From assembly GCA_019117525.1 (NCBI GenBank), contig DWZO01000010.1, forward strand, positions 1 to 40,940: a DNA stretch of 40,940 nt, read 5' to 3'. The position numbers and the translations under genes are program-made. Positions 23,581 to 31,161 of the stretch are shown piece after piece; positions within the stretch are counted from its first letter, which is position 1, and each line of letters opens with the position of its first letter. A model generated the notes under the pieces. The model worked only from the letters and a program-made list of their open reading frames with translations. It did not search any database and was not told the origin of the DNA. Source of the stretch: Allocoprobacillus merdigallinarum (lineage in GTDB: Bacteria > Bacillota_I > Bacilli_A > Erysipelotrichales > Coprobacillaceae).

Positions 23581-25005
23581 ATGAAAGATAAGATGAAGAA
23601 AACAAAGATTATTTGTACAATTGGACCTGCATCTGAAGATCCAAAAATGTTAAAAAAATTAGTTTTAGCTGGTATGAATGTTATGCGTTGTAACTTCTCT
23701 CATGGTGATCATGAAGAACATGGTAAAAAAATGCAAACAATGCGTGATGTCAATGCTGAACTTGGGACAAACTGTGCTATTTTATTAGATACAAAAGGGC
23801 CTGAAATTAGAACTGGTGATTTTGAAGGTGGATTTACTGAATTTAAAAAAGGACAAGTATCTACAATCTGTGTGGAAGATATCGTAGGGACTGCAGATCG
23901 TTTCACAATCACTTATAAAGATTTATACAAAGATGTTAAACCTGGTGGATTTATCTTAGTGAACGATGGTCAAGTTGAATTATTAGTTGACCATGTTGAA
24001 GGAACTGATATCGTTTGTGTTTGTGCAAATGATGGTAAAGTCAAAAATAAACGTGGAATCAATGTTCCTGGTATCGAACTTGGATTTGATTTCATTTCTG
24101 AAAAAGATAGAGCTGACTTAGAATTCGGATGTCAACAAGATGTAGATTACATTGCTGCATCATTTGTGCGTCGTCCTCAAGACGTTTTAGATGTTAAAAA
24201 AGTATTAGTTGAAAATGGAAAACCTGATATTCAAATCATCGCTAAAATTGAAAATAGCGAAGGTGTTGAAAAAATGGATGATATTATTAAAGTTGCTGAT
24301 GGTATCATGGTTGCTCGTGGGGATTTAGGTGTTGAAGTTCCTGCTGAAGATGTACCATTAATTCAAAAAGAATTAATCAAAAAATGTAAAGCAGCTGGTA
24401 AAATTGTTATTACTGCAACACAAATGCTTGAATCTATGCAAGAAAATCCAAGACCAACTCGTGCTGAAGTCAGCGACGTTGCAAACGCTATTTATGATGG
24501 TACTGATGCTATTATGTTATCTGGTGAATCTGCACAAGGTAAATATCCAGAAGAAGCTGTTATGGTTATGAACAAAATTGCAATTAAAACAGAATCTACA
24601 TTAGATTATGCTTCATTACATAGAAAAGCTGTCAGAACTGCATCTGATGATCCTTCTGAAGCTATCTGTATGTCAGTAGCTGAAATTGCAACAAAATTCA
24701 ATGTTGCTGCCATCGTTGCATTTACAGAATCTGGATTTACAGCAAAGAAAATGTCTAGATATAGACCAGAATGTCCAATCATTGCGGCAACTCCATATGA
24801 AAAAACAACTAAGAAATTAGCAATTAACTGGGGTGTTAAATCTGTCATATGTAAACACATGGATACAACAGAAGGTTTATTAAACTTAGCTGAAGTTATT
24901 GCAAAAGAAAACGGTGTTAATGCTGGGGAAACAATCCTTGTTACTGGAGGAACTCCTGGTGTTCGTGGAACAACAAGCTACTTACAATTAATCACTGTTA
25001 AATAA
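23581..25005 (+). CDS. pyk: pyruvate kinase
   Basis: The 474-residue product makes pyruvate and ATP. It has KIICTIGPASEDP, MNVMRCNFSHGDHEEH, LLDTKGPEIRTG, IIAKIENSEGV, MVARGDLGVEVP and TATQMLESM; the C-terminal regulatory domain ends GTTSYLQLITV. It lacks the extra C-terminal PEP-utiliser-like domain found in Bacillus stearothermophilus-type enzymes. I chose ATG 23581, 10 nt from AGGAGA; TTG at 23575 and ATG at 23590 are alternatives. Confidence 0.96.
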   Translation: MKDKMKKTKIICTIGPASEDPKMLKKLVLAGMNVMRCNFSHGDHEEHGKKMQTMRDVNAELGTNCAILLDTKGPEIRTGDFEGGFTEFKKGQVSTICVEDIVGTADRFTITYKDLYKDVKPGGFILVNDGQVELLVDHVEGTDIVCVCANDGKVKNKRGINVPGIELGFDFISEKDRADLEFGCQQDVDYIAASFVRRPQDVLDVKKVLVENGKPDIQIIAKIENSEGVEKMDDIIKVADGIMVARGDLGVEVPAEDVPLIQKELIKKCKAAGKIVITATQMLESMQENPRPTRAEVSDVANAIYDGTDAIMLSGESAQGKYPEEAVMVMNKIAIKTESTLDYASLHRKAVRTASDDPSEAICMSVAEIATKFNVAAIVAFTESGFTAKKMSRYRPECPIIAATPYEKTTKKLAINWGVKSVICKHMDTTEGLLNLAEVIAKENGVNAGETILVTGGTPGVRGTTSYLQLITVK

Positions 25006-25031
25006 ATTTTCAATCAATTTCTATTCATGAG

Positions 25032-25066
25032 AAAAGTATCACTTTCAAAGTGATGCTTTTTTATGT
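25032..25066 (+). terminator. intrinsic terminator after pyk
   Basis: AAGTATCACTTT pairs with AAAGTGATGCTT through one G-U pair, followed by T6 at about 25058-25063. Confidence 0.82.
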
Positions 25067-25160
25067 AAAATTTATATTTTAGAGATTTTTTCATATTTTA
25101 TACACAAAAATATGATATTTTAAATATAGAAAAGAAATAAAGAGAAAGGTATGCTGAAAT

Positions 25161-25376
25161 ATGTTTCATCAAGCAGGAGATAAACTGAAGATTTGTTCCT
25201 ATTTATTTATGATTTTCTATACAATGAAATCACTCATTTTTCGATTACAATATATATTGTCAATTGAAAATTTATTCAGTTTTTCAAAAGATATCGTCTT
25301 TGCATTCATTGTGTCATTATTGATTTATGGCTGTAGCTATATAGTGAAATTATATGAAAATAAGAATATTTTATAA
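25161..25376 (+). CDS. small membrane protein, paralogue of the next gene
   Basis: The 71 residues hold two hydrophobic segments, ICSYLFMIFYTMKSLIF and DIVFAFIVSLLIYGCSYIV, and end in a charged tail (KLYENKN). I do not recognise a family. It aligns by eye with the following ORF (KLKICSYLF with ILKVCAYIF; IVSLLIYGCSYIVKLYE with LLSLIIYGFAEIIEYYE). The upstream GAGAAAGG is about 12 nt from the ATG. Two related ORFs side by side make a real gene pair more likely than chance. Confidence 0.55.
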   Translation: MFHQAGDKLKICSYLFMIFYTMKSLIFRLQYILSIENLFSFSKDIVFAFIVSLLIYGCSYIVKLYENKNIL

Positions 25377-25406
25377 ACTCAAAAAATGACAGAGGGGGTA
25401 CAAAAC

Positions 25407-25685
25407 GTGACTTATAAAGTATCTAAAATTTTAAAAGTATGTGCATATATTTTCTTAGTTGGGAGTATTTTACAACAAGGATATACAATAGCGATGAATA
25501 CATCTTATTTAAATACTGGGGAGCTAATGGGAGTAGAATCTATGCTGATGATGTTGTGGTCTTGTTTTATCTCCTTTTTGCTTTCATTAATCATCTATGG
25601 ATTTGCAGAAATTATTGAATATTATGAAATGAAAAAAACAAAAGATACAGATATCTTGACAAATGAGAATAATGATGTAAAATAA
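25407..25685 (+). CDS. small membrane protein, paralogue of the preceding gene
   Basis: This 92-residue protein starts at GTG 25407, 8 nt after GAGGGGG. The in-frame ATG at 25386 has no ribosome-binding site, because the G-rich stretch lies inside it. Two hydrophobic segments (VCAYIFLVGSILQQGYTIA and MLWSCFISFLLSLIIYGFA) flank an outward or inward loop, and a charged tail ends ENNDVK. Its 3' end contains the promoter of the threonyl T-box. Function unknown. Confidence 0.6.
   Translation: MTYKVSKILKVCAYIFLVGSILQQGYTIAMNTSYLNTGELMGVESMLMMLWSCFISFLLSLIIYGFAEIIEYYEMKKTKDTDILTNENNDVK
25656..25683 (+). promoter_or_regulatory. thrS: promoter of the thrS T-box transcript
   Basis: A consensus TTGACA (25656-25661), a 16-bp spacer and TAAAAT (25678-25683), inside the end of the small ORF. 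Transcription would start near 25690, at the base of the T-box. Confidence 0.7.
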
Positions 25686-25689
25686 CTTT

Positions 25690-25900
25690 ACAAGCAATGA
25701 TTTAGGATATGTTTTTATAAGTGATTGTTTAGAGAAAAGATGGTTGGTGAAAATCTTTGATAGCTTATAGAAATACTCCCTAATAGGCTACACTCGAAAG
25801 AGATTGTCGTAGAACTGCGTTAAAGTTTTGAGGTTATCTGATAGATAATGAATAAAGGTGGTACCACGAGATTTCGTCCTTTGGATGAAATCTCTTTTTT
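25690..25900 (+). promoter_or_regulatory. T-box riboswitch (threonyl) controlling GNAT-thrS
   Basis: The conserved T-box AAAGGTGGTACCACG lies at 25854-25868, with UGGU to pair the tRNA ACCA end. A terminator follows: GAGATTTCGTCC (25868-25879) with GGATGAAATCTC (25883-25894) and T6. Stem I has lower pairs TTAGG/CCTAA and upper pairs ATAAG/CTTAT, with the distal GATGGTTGGTGAAAATC loop. The specifier loop reads AGAAATACTC. ACU (25775-25777), a Thr codon, fits thrS; read strictly by the GAA rule, the triplet would be UAC. Uncharged tRNA stabilises the antiterminator. Confidence 0.9.
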
Positions 25901-25917
25901 ATTAAGGGGGGGCAGAT

Positions 25918-26433
25918 ATGGAAAAAGGACATTTAGAATTTCCTGATTATCATCATGAAGAATCAATGAAAGCATTGATTCAAGCTATGAAAGATGATCA
26001 TAATCTTTTTGGTGTCAATGGAGCAGGTTCTTTTGAAAGCTGTTCAAGTTATCAGGAATGGATTTCAAGAGAAAAGAAGAATCATTTAGGTATTGAATTA
26101 GAAGATGGTTTTGTTCCAGGGACAGAGTTTTTATATGTTGTCAATAATCAGGCGATTGGTTGTATTCATATCCGTCATTGCTTAAATGAGGCTTTATTCA
26201 AACATGGTGGACATATTGGCTATTCCATTCATCCCGATTATCGTAGGCAGGGATATGCGACAGATATGTTGAAACAGGCACTTCAATTTTGTCAACAATG
26301 GGAAATTGAACCCGTATTAATCACTTGTCATCAAGATAATGTGGCTTCAAGAAAGACCATTGAAAAATGTGGTGGTGTTTTTGAAAATCAATATGATGAT
26401 ATTTTAAGATTTTGGATAGGAGGAAAGAAATAA
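25918..26433 (+). CDS. GNAT family N-acetyltransferase
   Basis: This 171-residue protein has the acetyl-CoA-binding motif A, YSIHPDYRRQGYATDMLKQAL, split here as YSIHPDYRRQGYATDML (about 103-119). It is followed by PVLITCHQDNVASRKTIEKCG, read as TCHQDNVASRKTIEKCG, typical of the RimJ/YjhQ-like branch. The substrate is unknown. It stands between the threonyl T-box and thrS and overlaps thrS by one base, so it is threonine-starvation controlled; a link to mis-charged or free amino acids is speculation. Its start follows GGGGGGG by 7 nt. Confidence 0.88.
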   Translation: MEKGHLEFPDYHHEESMKALIQAMKDDHNLFGVNGAGSFESCSSYQEWISREKKNHLGIELEDGFVPGTEFLYVVNNQAIGCIHIRHCLNEALFKHGGHIGYSIHPDYRRQGYATDMLKQALQFCQQWEIEPVLITCHQDNVASRKTIEKCGGVFENQYDDILRFWIGGKK

Positions 26434-28166
26434 TGAGAGATTTTATTAATGAAGAAGCTTTAAATACTTTAAATCATTCATGTGCACATGTGATGGCACA
26501 GGCAGTTAAGCATTTATATCCTCAAGCTAAATTTTGGGTTGGACCAGTTGTGAGCGAAGGATTCTACTATGATATTGATTTAGGTGATCAGGTGATTACT
26601 GATGATGATTTACCTAAAATTGAAAAAGAAATGAAGAAAATCTGTAAAGATGGAAAAAGAATTATCAGAGAAGACATTTCTAAGGAAGAAGCTTTAGACA
26701 TGTTTAAAGATGATCCTTATAAGTTAGATTTAATTCAAGGTTTAGAAGATGGACATATTACATGTTATCGTCAAGGAGACTTCGTCGATTTATGTAGAGG
26801 GCCACATGTAGAAACTGTCAAATTATGTAAGAATTTTAAATTATTAAAACATTCTGGAGCTTACTGGAAAGGGGATAAAAACAATAAAGTTCTACAAAGA
26901 ATTTATGGTGTTTGTTTCCCAACAGCTGAAGAGTTACAGGAACATTTAGACTTTTTAGAAGAAGCTAAAAAAAGAGATCATAAAAAATTAGGAAGAGAAC
27001 TTGATTTATTTATGATGAGTGAATATGCACCAGGTATGCCATTTTTCTTACCACATGGGATGTTATTAAGAAATACATTAGAACAATACTGGTATGAAGA
27101 ACATGCCAAAGAAGGATATCAGTTCATTAAAACACCAATCATGATGTCAAGAGAGTTATGGGAAACTTCAGGACATTGGGATAACTATAAAGAAAATATG
27201 TATACAAGTGAAATTGATGAGCGTGAATTTGCGATTAAACCAATGAACTGTCCAGGAAGTATGCTTGTTTATAAAAATGGTTTACATTCTTATAAAGATT
27301 TACCACTTCGTATGGGAGAACTTGGACAAGTGCATAGACATGAAGCCAGTGGTGCTTTAAATGGTTTATTTAGAGTACGTACTTTTACACAGGACGATGC
27401 ACATATCTTTATGACACCTGATCAGATTGAAAGTGAAGTTGTACGTTTGATTTCATTTATTGATCGTGTTTATTCTAATTTAGGCTTACCATATGATATT
27501 GAATTATCAACTCGTCCAGAAGAAAAATATATTGGAGATTTAGAAATCTGGGAAAAGAGTGAAGCAGCCTTAGCAGCAGCATGTCAGGCAGCTGGAAAAG
27601 ACTTTAAAGTCAATCCTGGAGATGGGGCTTTCTATGGTCCAAAACTTGACTTCCATGTCAGAGATTCTTTAGGAAGAGTTTGGCAATGTGGAACAATCCA
27701 ATTAGATATGAACTTACCAGAAAGATTTGATTTAACATATGTGGATCATAATGGTGAAAAAGTGAGACCAGTTATGTTACATCGTGTGATCTTTGGTTCT
27801 ATTGAAAGATTTATTGGTATTTTGATTGAACACTTTGCAGGGGCATTCCCATTATGGTTAGCACCAACACAAGTCAAAGTGATTCCAGTTAAAAATGAAT
27901 ATCATTTAGAATATTCAAAAGAAGTCTATAAACTTCTAGAAGACAAAGGAATTCGTGTGGAATTAGATGATCGTGAAGAAAAATTAGGTTATCGTATTCG
28001 TGAAGCACAGATGAAGAAGATTCCATATCAGCTAGTCTTAGGTGATAAAGAAAGAGATGAAAGAACTGTGACTTATCGTCAATATGGTGAACAAAAACAG
28101 ATTACTGTATCATTAGATAAATTTGTAGATATGGTCTTAAAACAAATTGAAGAAAAATCAAGATAA
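26433..28166 (+). CDS. thrS: threonyl-tRNA synthetase lacking the TGS domain
   Basis: The 577-residue class II synthetase begins directly at the second N-terminal domain (NTLNHSCAHVMAQAVKHLYP), so the usual TGS domain of about 60 residues is absent. The editing site is intact (HSCAH and DLCRGPHV). The catalytic core has KPMNCPGSMLVYK (zinc Cys), MGELGQVHRHEASG (motif 2) and RTFTQDDAHIF; the C-terminal anticodon-binding domain includes LDDREEKLGYRIREAQMKK, read as DDREEKLGYRIREAQ. The start is ATG 26433, 9 nt after AGGAGG; upstream frame is GNAT coding sequence, so no hidden TGS exists. Shortened ThrRS is known in Mollicutes and relatives. Confidence 0.95.
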   Translation: MRDFINEEALNTLNHSCAHVMAQAVKHLYPQAKFWVGPVVSEGFYYDIDLGDQVITDDDLPKIEKEMKKICKDGKRIIREDISKEEALDMFKDDPYKLDLIQGLEDGHITCYRQGDFVDLCRGPHVETVKLCKNFKLLKHSGAYWKGDKNNKVLQRIYGVCFPTAEELQEHLDFLEEAKKRDHKKLGRELDLFMMSEYAPGMPFFLPHGMLLRNTLEQYWYEEHAKEGYQFIKTPIMMSRELWETSGHWDNYKENMYTSEIDEREFAIKPMNCPGSMLVYKNGLHSYKDLPLRMGELGQVHRHEASGALNGLFRVRTFTQDDAHIFMTPDQIESEVVRLISFIDRVYSNLGLPYDIELSTRPEEKYIGDLEIWEKSEAALAAACQAAGKDFKVNPGDGAFYGPKLDFHVRDSLGRVWQCGTIQLDMNLPERFDLTYVDHNGEKVRPVMLHRVIFGSIERFIGILIEHFAGAFPLWLAPTQVKVIPVKNEYHLEYSKEVYKLLEDKGIRVELDDREEKLGYRIREAQMKKIPYQLVLGDKERDERTVTYRQYGEQKQITVSLDKFVDMVLKQIEEKSR

Positions 28167-28189
28167 GCGAGTTGAATGACTCGCTTTTT
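28165..28189 (+). terminator. intrinsic terminator of thrS
   Basis: AAGCGAGT (28165-28172) pairs with ACTCGCTT (28179-28186), followed by T5. The stem starts at the last two bases of the stop codon. Confidence 0.87.
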
Positions 28190-28202
28190 GATAGAAAAGA
28201 AA

Positions 28203-28236
28203 AAGTTATTTCATAGTTTTGAAATAACTTCCTTTT
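28203..28236 (-). terminator. terminator of cysK (possibly bidirectional)
   Basis: AAGTTATTTC (28203-28212) pairs with GAAATAACTT (28221-28230). On the minus strand it follows cysK and is followed by CTTTTTC; on the plus strand TTTTTT follows, so it may stop both directions. Confidence 0.8.
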
Positions 28237-29163
28237 TTATTCATATAATGCTGTTGATAAATAACGATCGCCACCATCAGGTAATAAAACAACAATATTC
28301 TTATCTTTGTTTTCAGGCTGTTTGGCTAAAGTTTTAGCAGCATATAAAGCAGCACCTGAAGAAATACCAGTGAGAATTCCTTCTTTTTGAGCAAGCTGTC
28401 TAGCAGCTTCAAAAGCTTCATCAGTAGAAACAGTTATTATCTGATCATAAATATGTGTATCTAAAGTTTCAGGAACAAAGTTTGCACCAATACCTTGAAG
28501 CTGATGGGGACCTGTTTGTCCATTTGAAAGGAGCGGAGAATCTTTTGGTTCTACCGCAATGATTTGTACCTGTGGATTCTTTTCTTTTAAATATTGTCCA
28601 ACTCCACTGATTGTCCCACCAGTTCCAACACCAGCAACAAAGATATCTACTTTTCCATCCATCTGTTCATTAATTTCTGGACCAGTTGATAGATAATGGG
28701 CTTTTGGATTGCTTGGATTGGTAAACTGACTAGGAATGAAGCTTTGAGGAATGTCTTTTGCTAAAGCTTTGGCTTTATTAATGGCTCCAGTCATTCCTTC
28801 TTGACCTGGTGTTAAAACAAGCTTGGCACCGAATGCTTTCATGAGTTTTCTTCTTTCTTCACTCATTGTATCAGGCATTACGATAATGACTTCAAAGCCT
28901 AAAGCCACACCAATGGCACATAATCCAATACCTGTATTACCACTTGTTGGTTCTATAATTGTTGCACCAGGTTGTAGTTTTCCCGATTCTAAAGCATCTA
29001 ATAACATACCTCTTGCAACACGATCTTTGACACTGCCAGCAGGATTATAATATTCCAGCTTGGCGAATAAATGGGCCTGAGTTTGTTCCTGCTTTTCTAT
29101 ATGATGTAATTGTAGAATAGGTGTTTGTCCTACCATCTCTTGAATACTGTGATAAATTTTCAT
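28237..29163 (-). CDS. cysK: cysteine synthase (O-acetylserine sulfhydrylase)
   Basis: This 308-residue PLP enzyme makes cysteine from O-acetylserine and sulfide. It shows EYYNPAGSVKDRVA (PLP-lysine), EPTSGNTGIGL (substrate loop), GVGTGGTISGVGQYL (phosphate-binding glycine loop) and ISSGAALYAA. The start at 29163 (MKIYHSIQEM) is preceded on the minus strand by AAGGAGG; an in-frame ATG 30 nt upstream lies before that site. It is monocistronic between convergent thrS and the divergent small wHTH-like gene. No leader regulator is evident. Confidence 0.95.
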   Translation of the reverse strand: MKIYHSIQEMVGQTPILQLHHIEKQEQTQAHLFAKLEYYNPAGSVKDRVARGMLLDALESGKLQPGATIIEPTSGNTGIGLCAIGVALGFEVIIVMPDTMSEERRKLMKAFGAKLVLTPGQEGMTGAINKAKALAKDIPQSFIPSQFTNPSNPKAHYLSTGPEINEQMDGKVDIFVAGVGTGGTISGVGQYLKEKNPQVQIIAVEPKDSPLLSNGQTGPHQLQGIGANFVPETLDTHIYDQIITVSTDEAFEAARQLAQKEGILTGISSGAALYAAKTLAKQPENKDKNIVVLLPDGGDRYLSTALYE

Positions 29164-29191
29164 ATCTGAAAACCTCCTTTTTATTGTCCTC

Positions 29192-29220
29192 ATTATAGAA
29201 AGTATAGGCTAAAAAAGCAA
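29192..29220 (-). promoter_or_regulatory. cysK: promoter of cysK
   Basis: On the minus strand, TTGCTT (29220-29215), a 17-bp spacer and TATAAT (29197-29192). Confidence 0.7.
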
Positions 29221-29292
29221 AGAATATGATAAATCTTTTGTGTGTCATTGATAAGAAAATCATAATATTATTTACCAAATCTTCATATTCTA

Positions 29293-29301
29293 TGTTATAA
29301 T
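29293..29301 (+). promoter_or_regulatory. extended -10 promoter of the 29.3-kb gene pair
   Basis: TGTTATAAT, a TGn-extended -10, lies 27 bp before the start codon, with no clear -35. Confidence 0.55.
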
Positions 29302-29327
29302 GAAAAAACATAGAGGGAGGAATAAAA

Positions 29328-29678
29328 ATGATCTGTTATGATAAAAATGATATAAAGGATTTAAAAAATCATGAAGATAAATATTATATGCCAAATGCAT
29401 TGTTTGATACAATGCAATACAAACTTGTCCGTTTGGAAGTCAAATGGGCTTATGTTGCATGTTTGAATGTTATGTTGAAAACACCATTATATGATTATGA
29501 TGGATTTGCTTATATTAAAGATGATCATCCTCAAATGATTGAAGTTTTAAAAGACTTAGCTCATAAAAATGTTGATCAGCAAAAAATTGATGGTTATATT
29601 CAAGAATTAGAAGATTGTGGACTTGCTCAAAGAAAAGGTAGAAATATTTATTTGAAAAAAATTTCTAATATCTTTTAG
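29328..29678 (+). CDS. small winged-helix-like protein, unknown
   Basis: The 116 residues include YYMPNALFDTMQYKLVRLEV, read as KYYMPNALFDTMQYKL (19-34), then AYVACLNVML and a C-terminal IQELEDCGLAQRKGRNIYL. This order resembles the N-terminal winged helix of RepA_N and phage replication initiators (short aromatic start, conserved helix, then ELEDxGLIxRK wing). No partition or phage genes are nearby, so a chromosomal regulator is as likely. The start follows GAGGGAGGA. It lies 9 nt before the CDF transporter and might regulate it. Low confidence for any function. Confidence 0.5.
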   Translation: MICYDKNDIKDLKNHEDKYYMPNALFDTMQYKLVRLEVKWAYVACLNVMLKTPLYDYDGFAYIKDDHPQMIEVLKDLAHKNVDQQKIDGYIQELEDCGLAQRKGRNIYLKKISNIF

Positions 29679-29687
29679 GAGGTTATT

Positions 29688-30854
29688 ATGTTTGATTTGA
29701 TTGTTAAAAAAACAATTCCAAATTATCAAGATACACAAGCACCTGAAATAAGAGAAAAGTATGGAACACTATGTAGTGTTCTTTCTATTATATGTAACTG
29801 TGTCATGGTCATCTTTAAATTATTATTTGGATTTATGACACATTCAGTAGCTATTCAGGCTGATGGATTTAACAATCTATCAGATATGGGGAGCAATTTA
29901 GCAACGCTTTTTGGTTTTAAATTAGCAGGAAAACATCCTGATAGTGACCATCCTTATGGACATGGTCGTTATGAATATATTGCAGGATTAATCATTTCTT
30001 TTTTAATTTTATTAGTAGCGTTTTCCTCTTTTAAAGAATCAGTGATGAAAATTATCAAACCTGAAGCCCTTCTTTTTACATGGGGTGCCCTCATTGTTTT
30101 GGTGGTATCTATTTTTATCAAATTATGGATGGCTTCTTTTAATAGAAAAGCTGGAAAAATCATTGATTCCACATCTTTAAAAGCAGCTTCACAAGATAGT
30201 TTAAATGATGTCTGTGCAACTCTTGCAACCTTGGTTTCTTTATGTTTAAGTTTAGTAACTTCATTTCCTGTGGATGGAATAATTGGGGTTATTGTTTCCA
30301 TTGTTGTGTTTAAGTCAGGAATTGATATTTTTAAGGATACTGTTGATCCATTATTAGGAAAAGCGCCTGATAAAGAACTGGTTAATGACATCTATGAGTA
30401 TGTTCTATCATTTGATCAGGTTTTAGGTATTCATGATTTTATGTTGCATGATTATGGGCCTGGACGTCAATATATGACTTTTCATGCTGAAGTGGATTGC
30501 CATGAAGATATCATGACTGCTCATGATCAGATTGATGTTATTGAAAGAGATTTATTAGAAAAGTTTAATATTTTAACAACAATCCATATGGATCCTATTG
30601 ATACAATGGATAAACTTACAAATCAGTTAAAACAGGAAGTTCAAAATATTGTTCAGGCATTGAATCCAAACTATAGTATTCATGATTTTCGACTGGTCAA
30701 AGGACCAACACATATTAATCTGATTTTTGATGTTTTATTGCCTGCTGATGATGAAATTTCACATCAGGAGTTGAAACAAAAAATCACAGAAGCGATTCAA
30801 CAAATCAATTCACACTATTTTTGTGTGATACAGATAGATCATGCATTTTTATAA
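29688..30854 (+). CDS. cation diffusion facilitator transporter, possibly Mn2+-type
   Basis: The 388-residue protein has six hydrophobic segments in the first 220 residues and a cytoplasmic dimerisation domain after that (HDYGPGRQYMTFHAEVDCH, with VIERDLLEKF). TM2 carries DGFNNLSDM (DxxxD). The TM5 equivalent reads QDSLNDV (DxxxD), where zinc and iron CDFs usually have HxxxD; an all-acid site is typical of Mn-exporting members, so Mn2+ is a reasonable guess. HPDSDHPYGHGRYEY forms the usual first cytoplasmic loop. It is longer than FieF because of an extra C-terminal segment (about 300-388). The ATG follows GGAGG. Confidence 0.9.
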   Translation: MFDLIVKKTIPNYQDTQAPEIREKYGTLCSVLSIICNCVMVIFKLLFGFMTHSVAIQADGFNNLSDMGSNLATLFGFKLAGKHPDSDHPYGHGRYEYIAGLIISFLILLVAFSSFKESVMKIIKPEALLFTWGALIVLVVSIFIKLWMASFNRKAGKIIDSTSLKAASQDSLNDVCATLATLVSLCLSLVTSFPVDGIIGVIVSIVVFKSGIDIFKDTVDPLLGKAPDKELVNDIYEYVLSFDQVLGIHDFMLHDYGPGRQYMTFHAEVDCHEDIMTAHDQIDVIERDLLEKFNILTTIHMDPIDTMDKLTNQLKQEVQNIVQALNPNYSIHDFRLVKGPTHINLIFDVLLPADDEISHQELKQKITEAIQQINSHYFCVIQIDHAFL

Positions 30855-30861
30855 AAAGTGT

Positions 30862-30890
30862 TTGACAAATGTTTATAGACAAGATAATAT
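30862..30890 (+). promoter_or_regulatory. promoter of the metNIQ T-box transcript
   Basis: TTGACA (30862-30867), a 17-bp spacer and TAATAT (30885-30890). Confidence 0.72.
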
Positions 30891-30894
30891 ATTA

Positions 30895-31142
30895 TTAACA
30901 ACAGTGAAGAGAAGAGTAGTTTATGATGATTTGATAGAGAGTTCTTGGTTGGTGGAAAAGAATATTGAGGCATAAATGAAGATGGTCTTGGAGTTTCATT
31001 AGTGAATGATTTAGCTAATGGCGGGTGTACCCGTTATCGTACTAGAGTATGTTGGTACTCGAAGAGATTGTTATAGTGATGTAACGATGAATTAAGGTGG
31101 TAACACGGGTTATATACTCGTCCTTAGCGGGACGGGTTTTTT
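30895..31142 (+). promoter_or_regulatory. T-box riboswitch (methionyl) controlling metNIQ
   Basis: The T-box AAGGTGGTAACACG lies at 31094-31107, followed by a terminator (CTCGTCC with GGGACGGG, about 31118-31136) and a T-run. Stem I pairs AGTGAA with TTTCATT-side bases and TTTATG with CATAAA. The specifier loop reads TGAAGATGG, placing AUG at 30982-30984 after the GAA motif, and the distal loop is CTTGGTTGGTGGAAAAG. The codon fits a methionine transporter. UGGU would pair the ACCA end of tRNA-Met. Confidence 0.93.
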
Positions 31143-31161
31143 TATTTATAGGAGGGATTTC

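Noticed and set aside
29045..29311. Minus-strand ORF of 88 codons upstream of cysK
   Set aside because: It overlaps the cysK promoter and N-terminus in another frame and has no matching motif.
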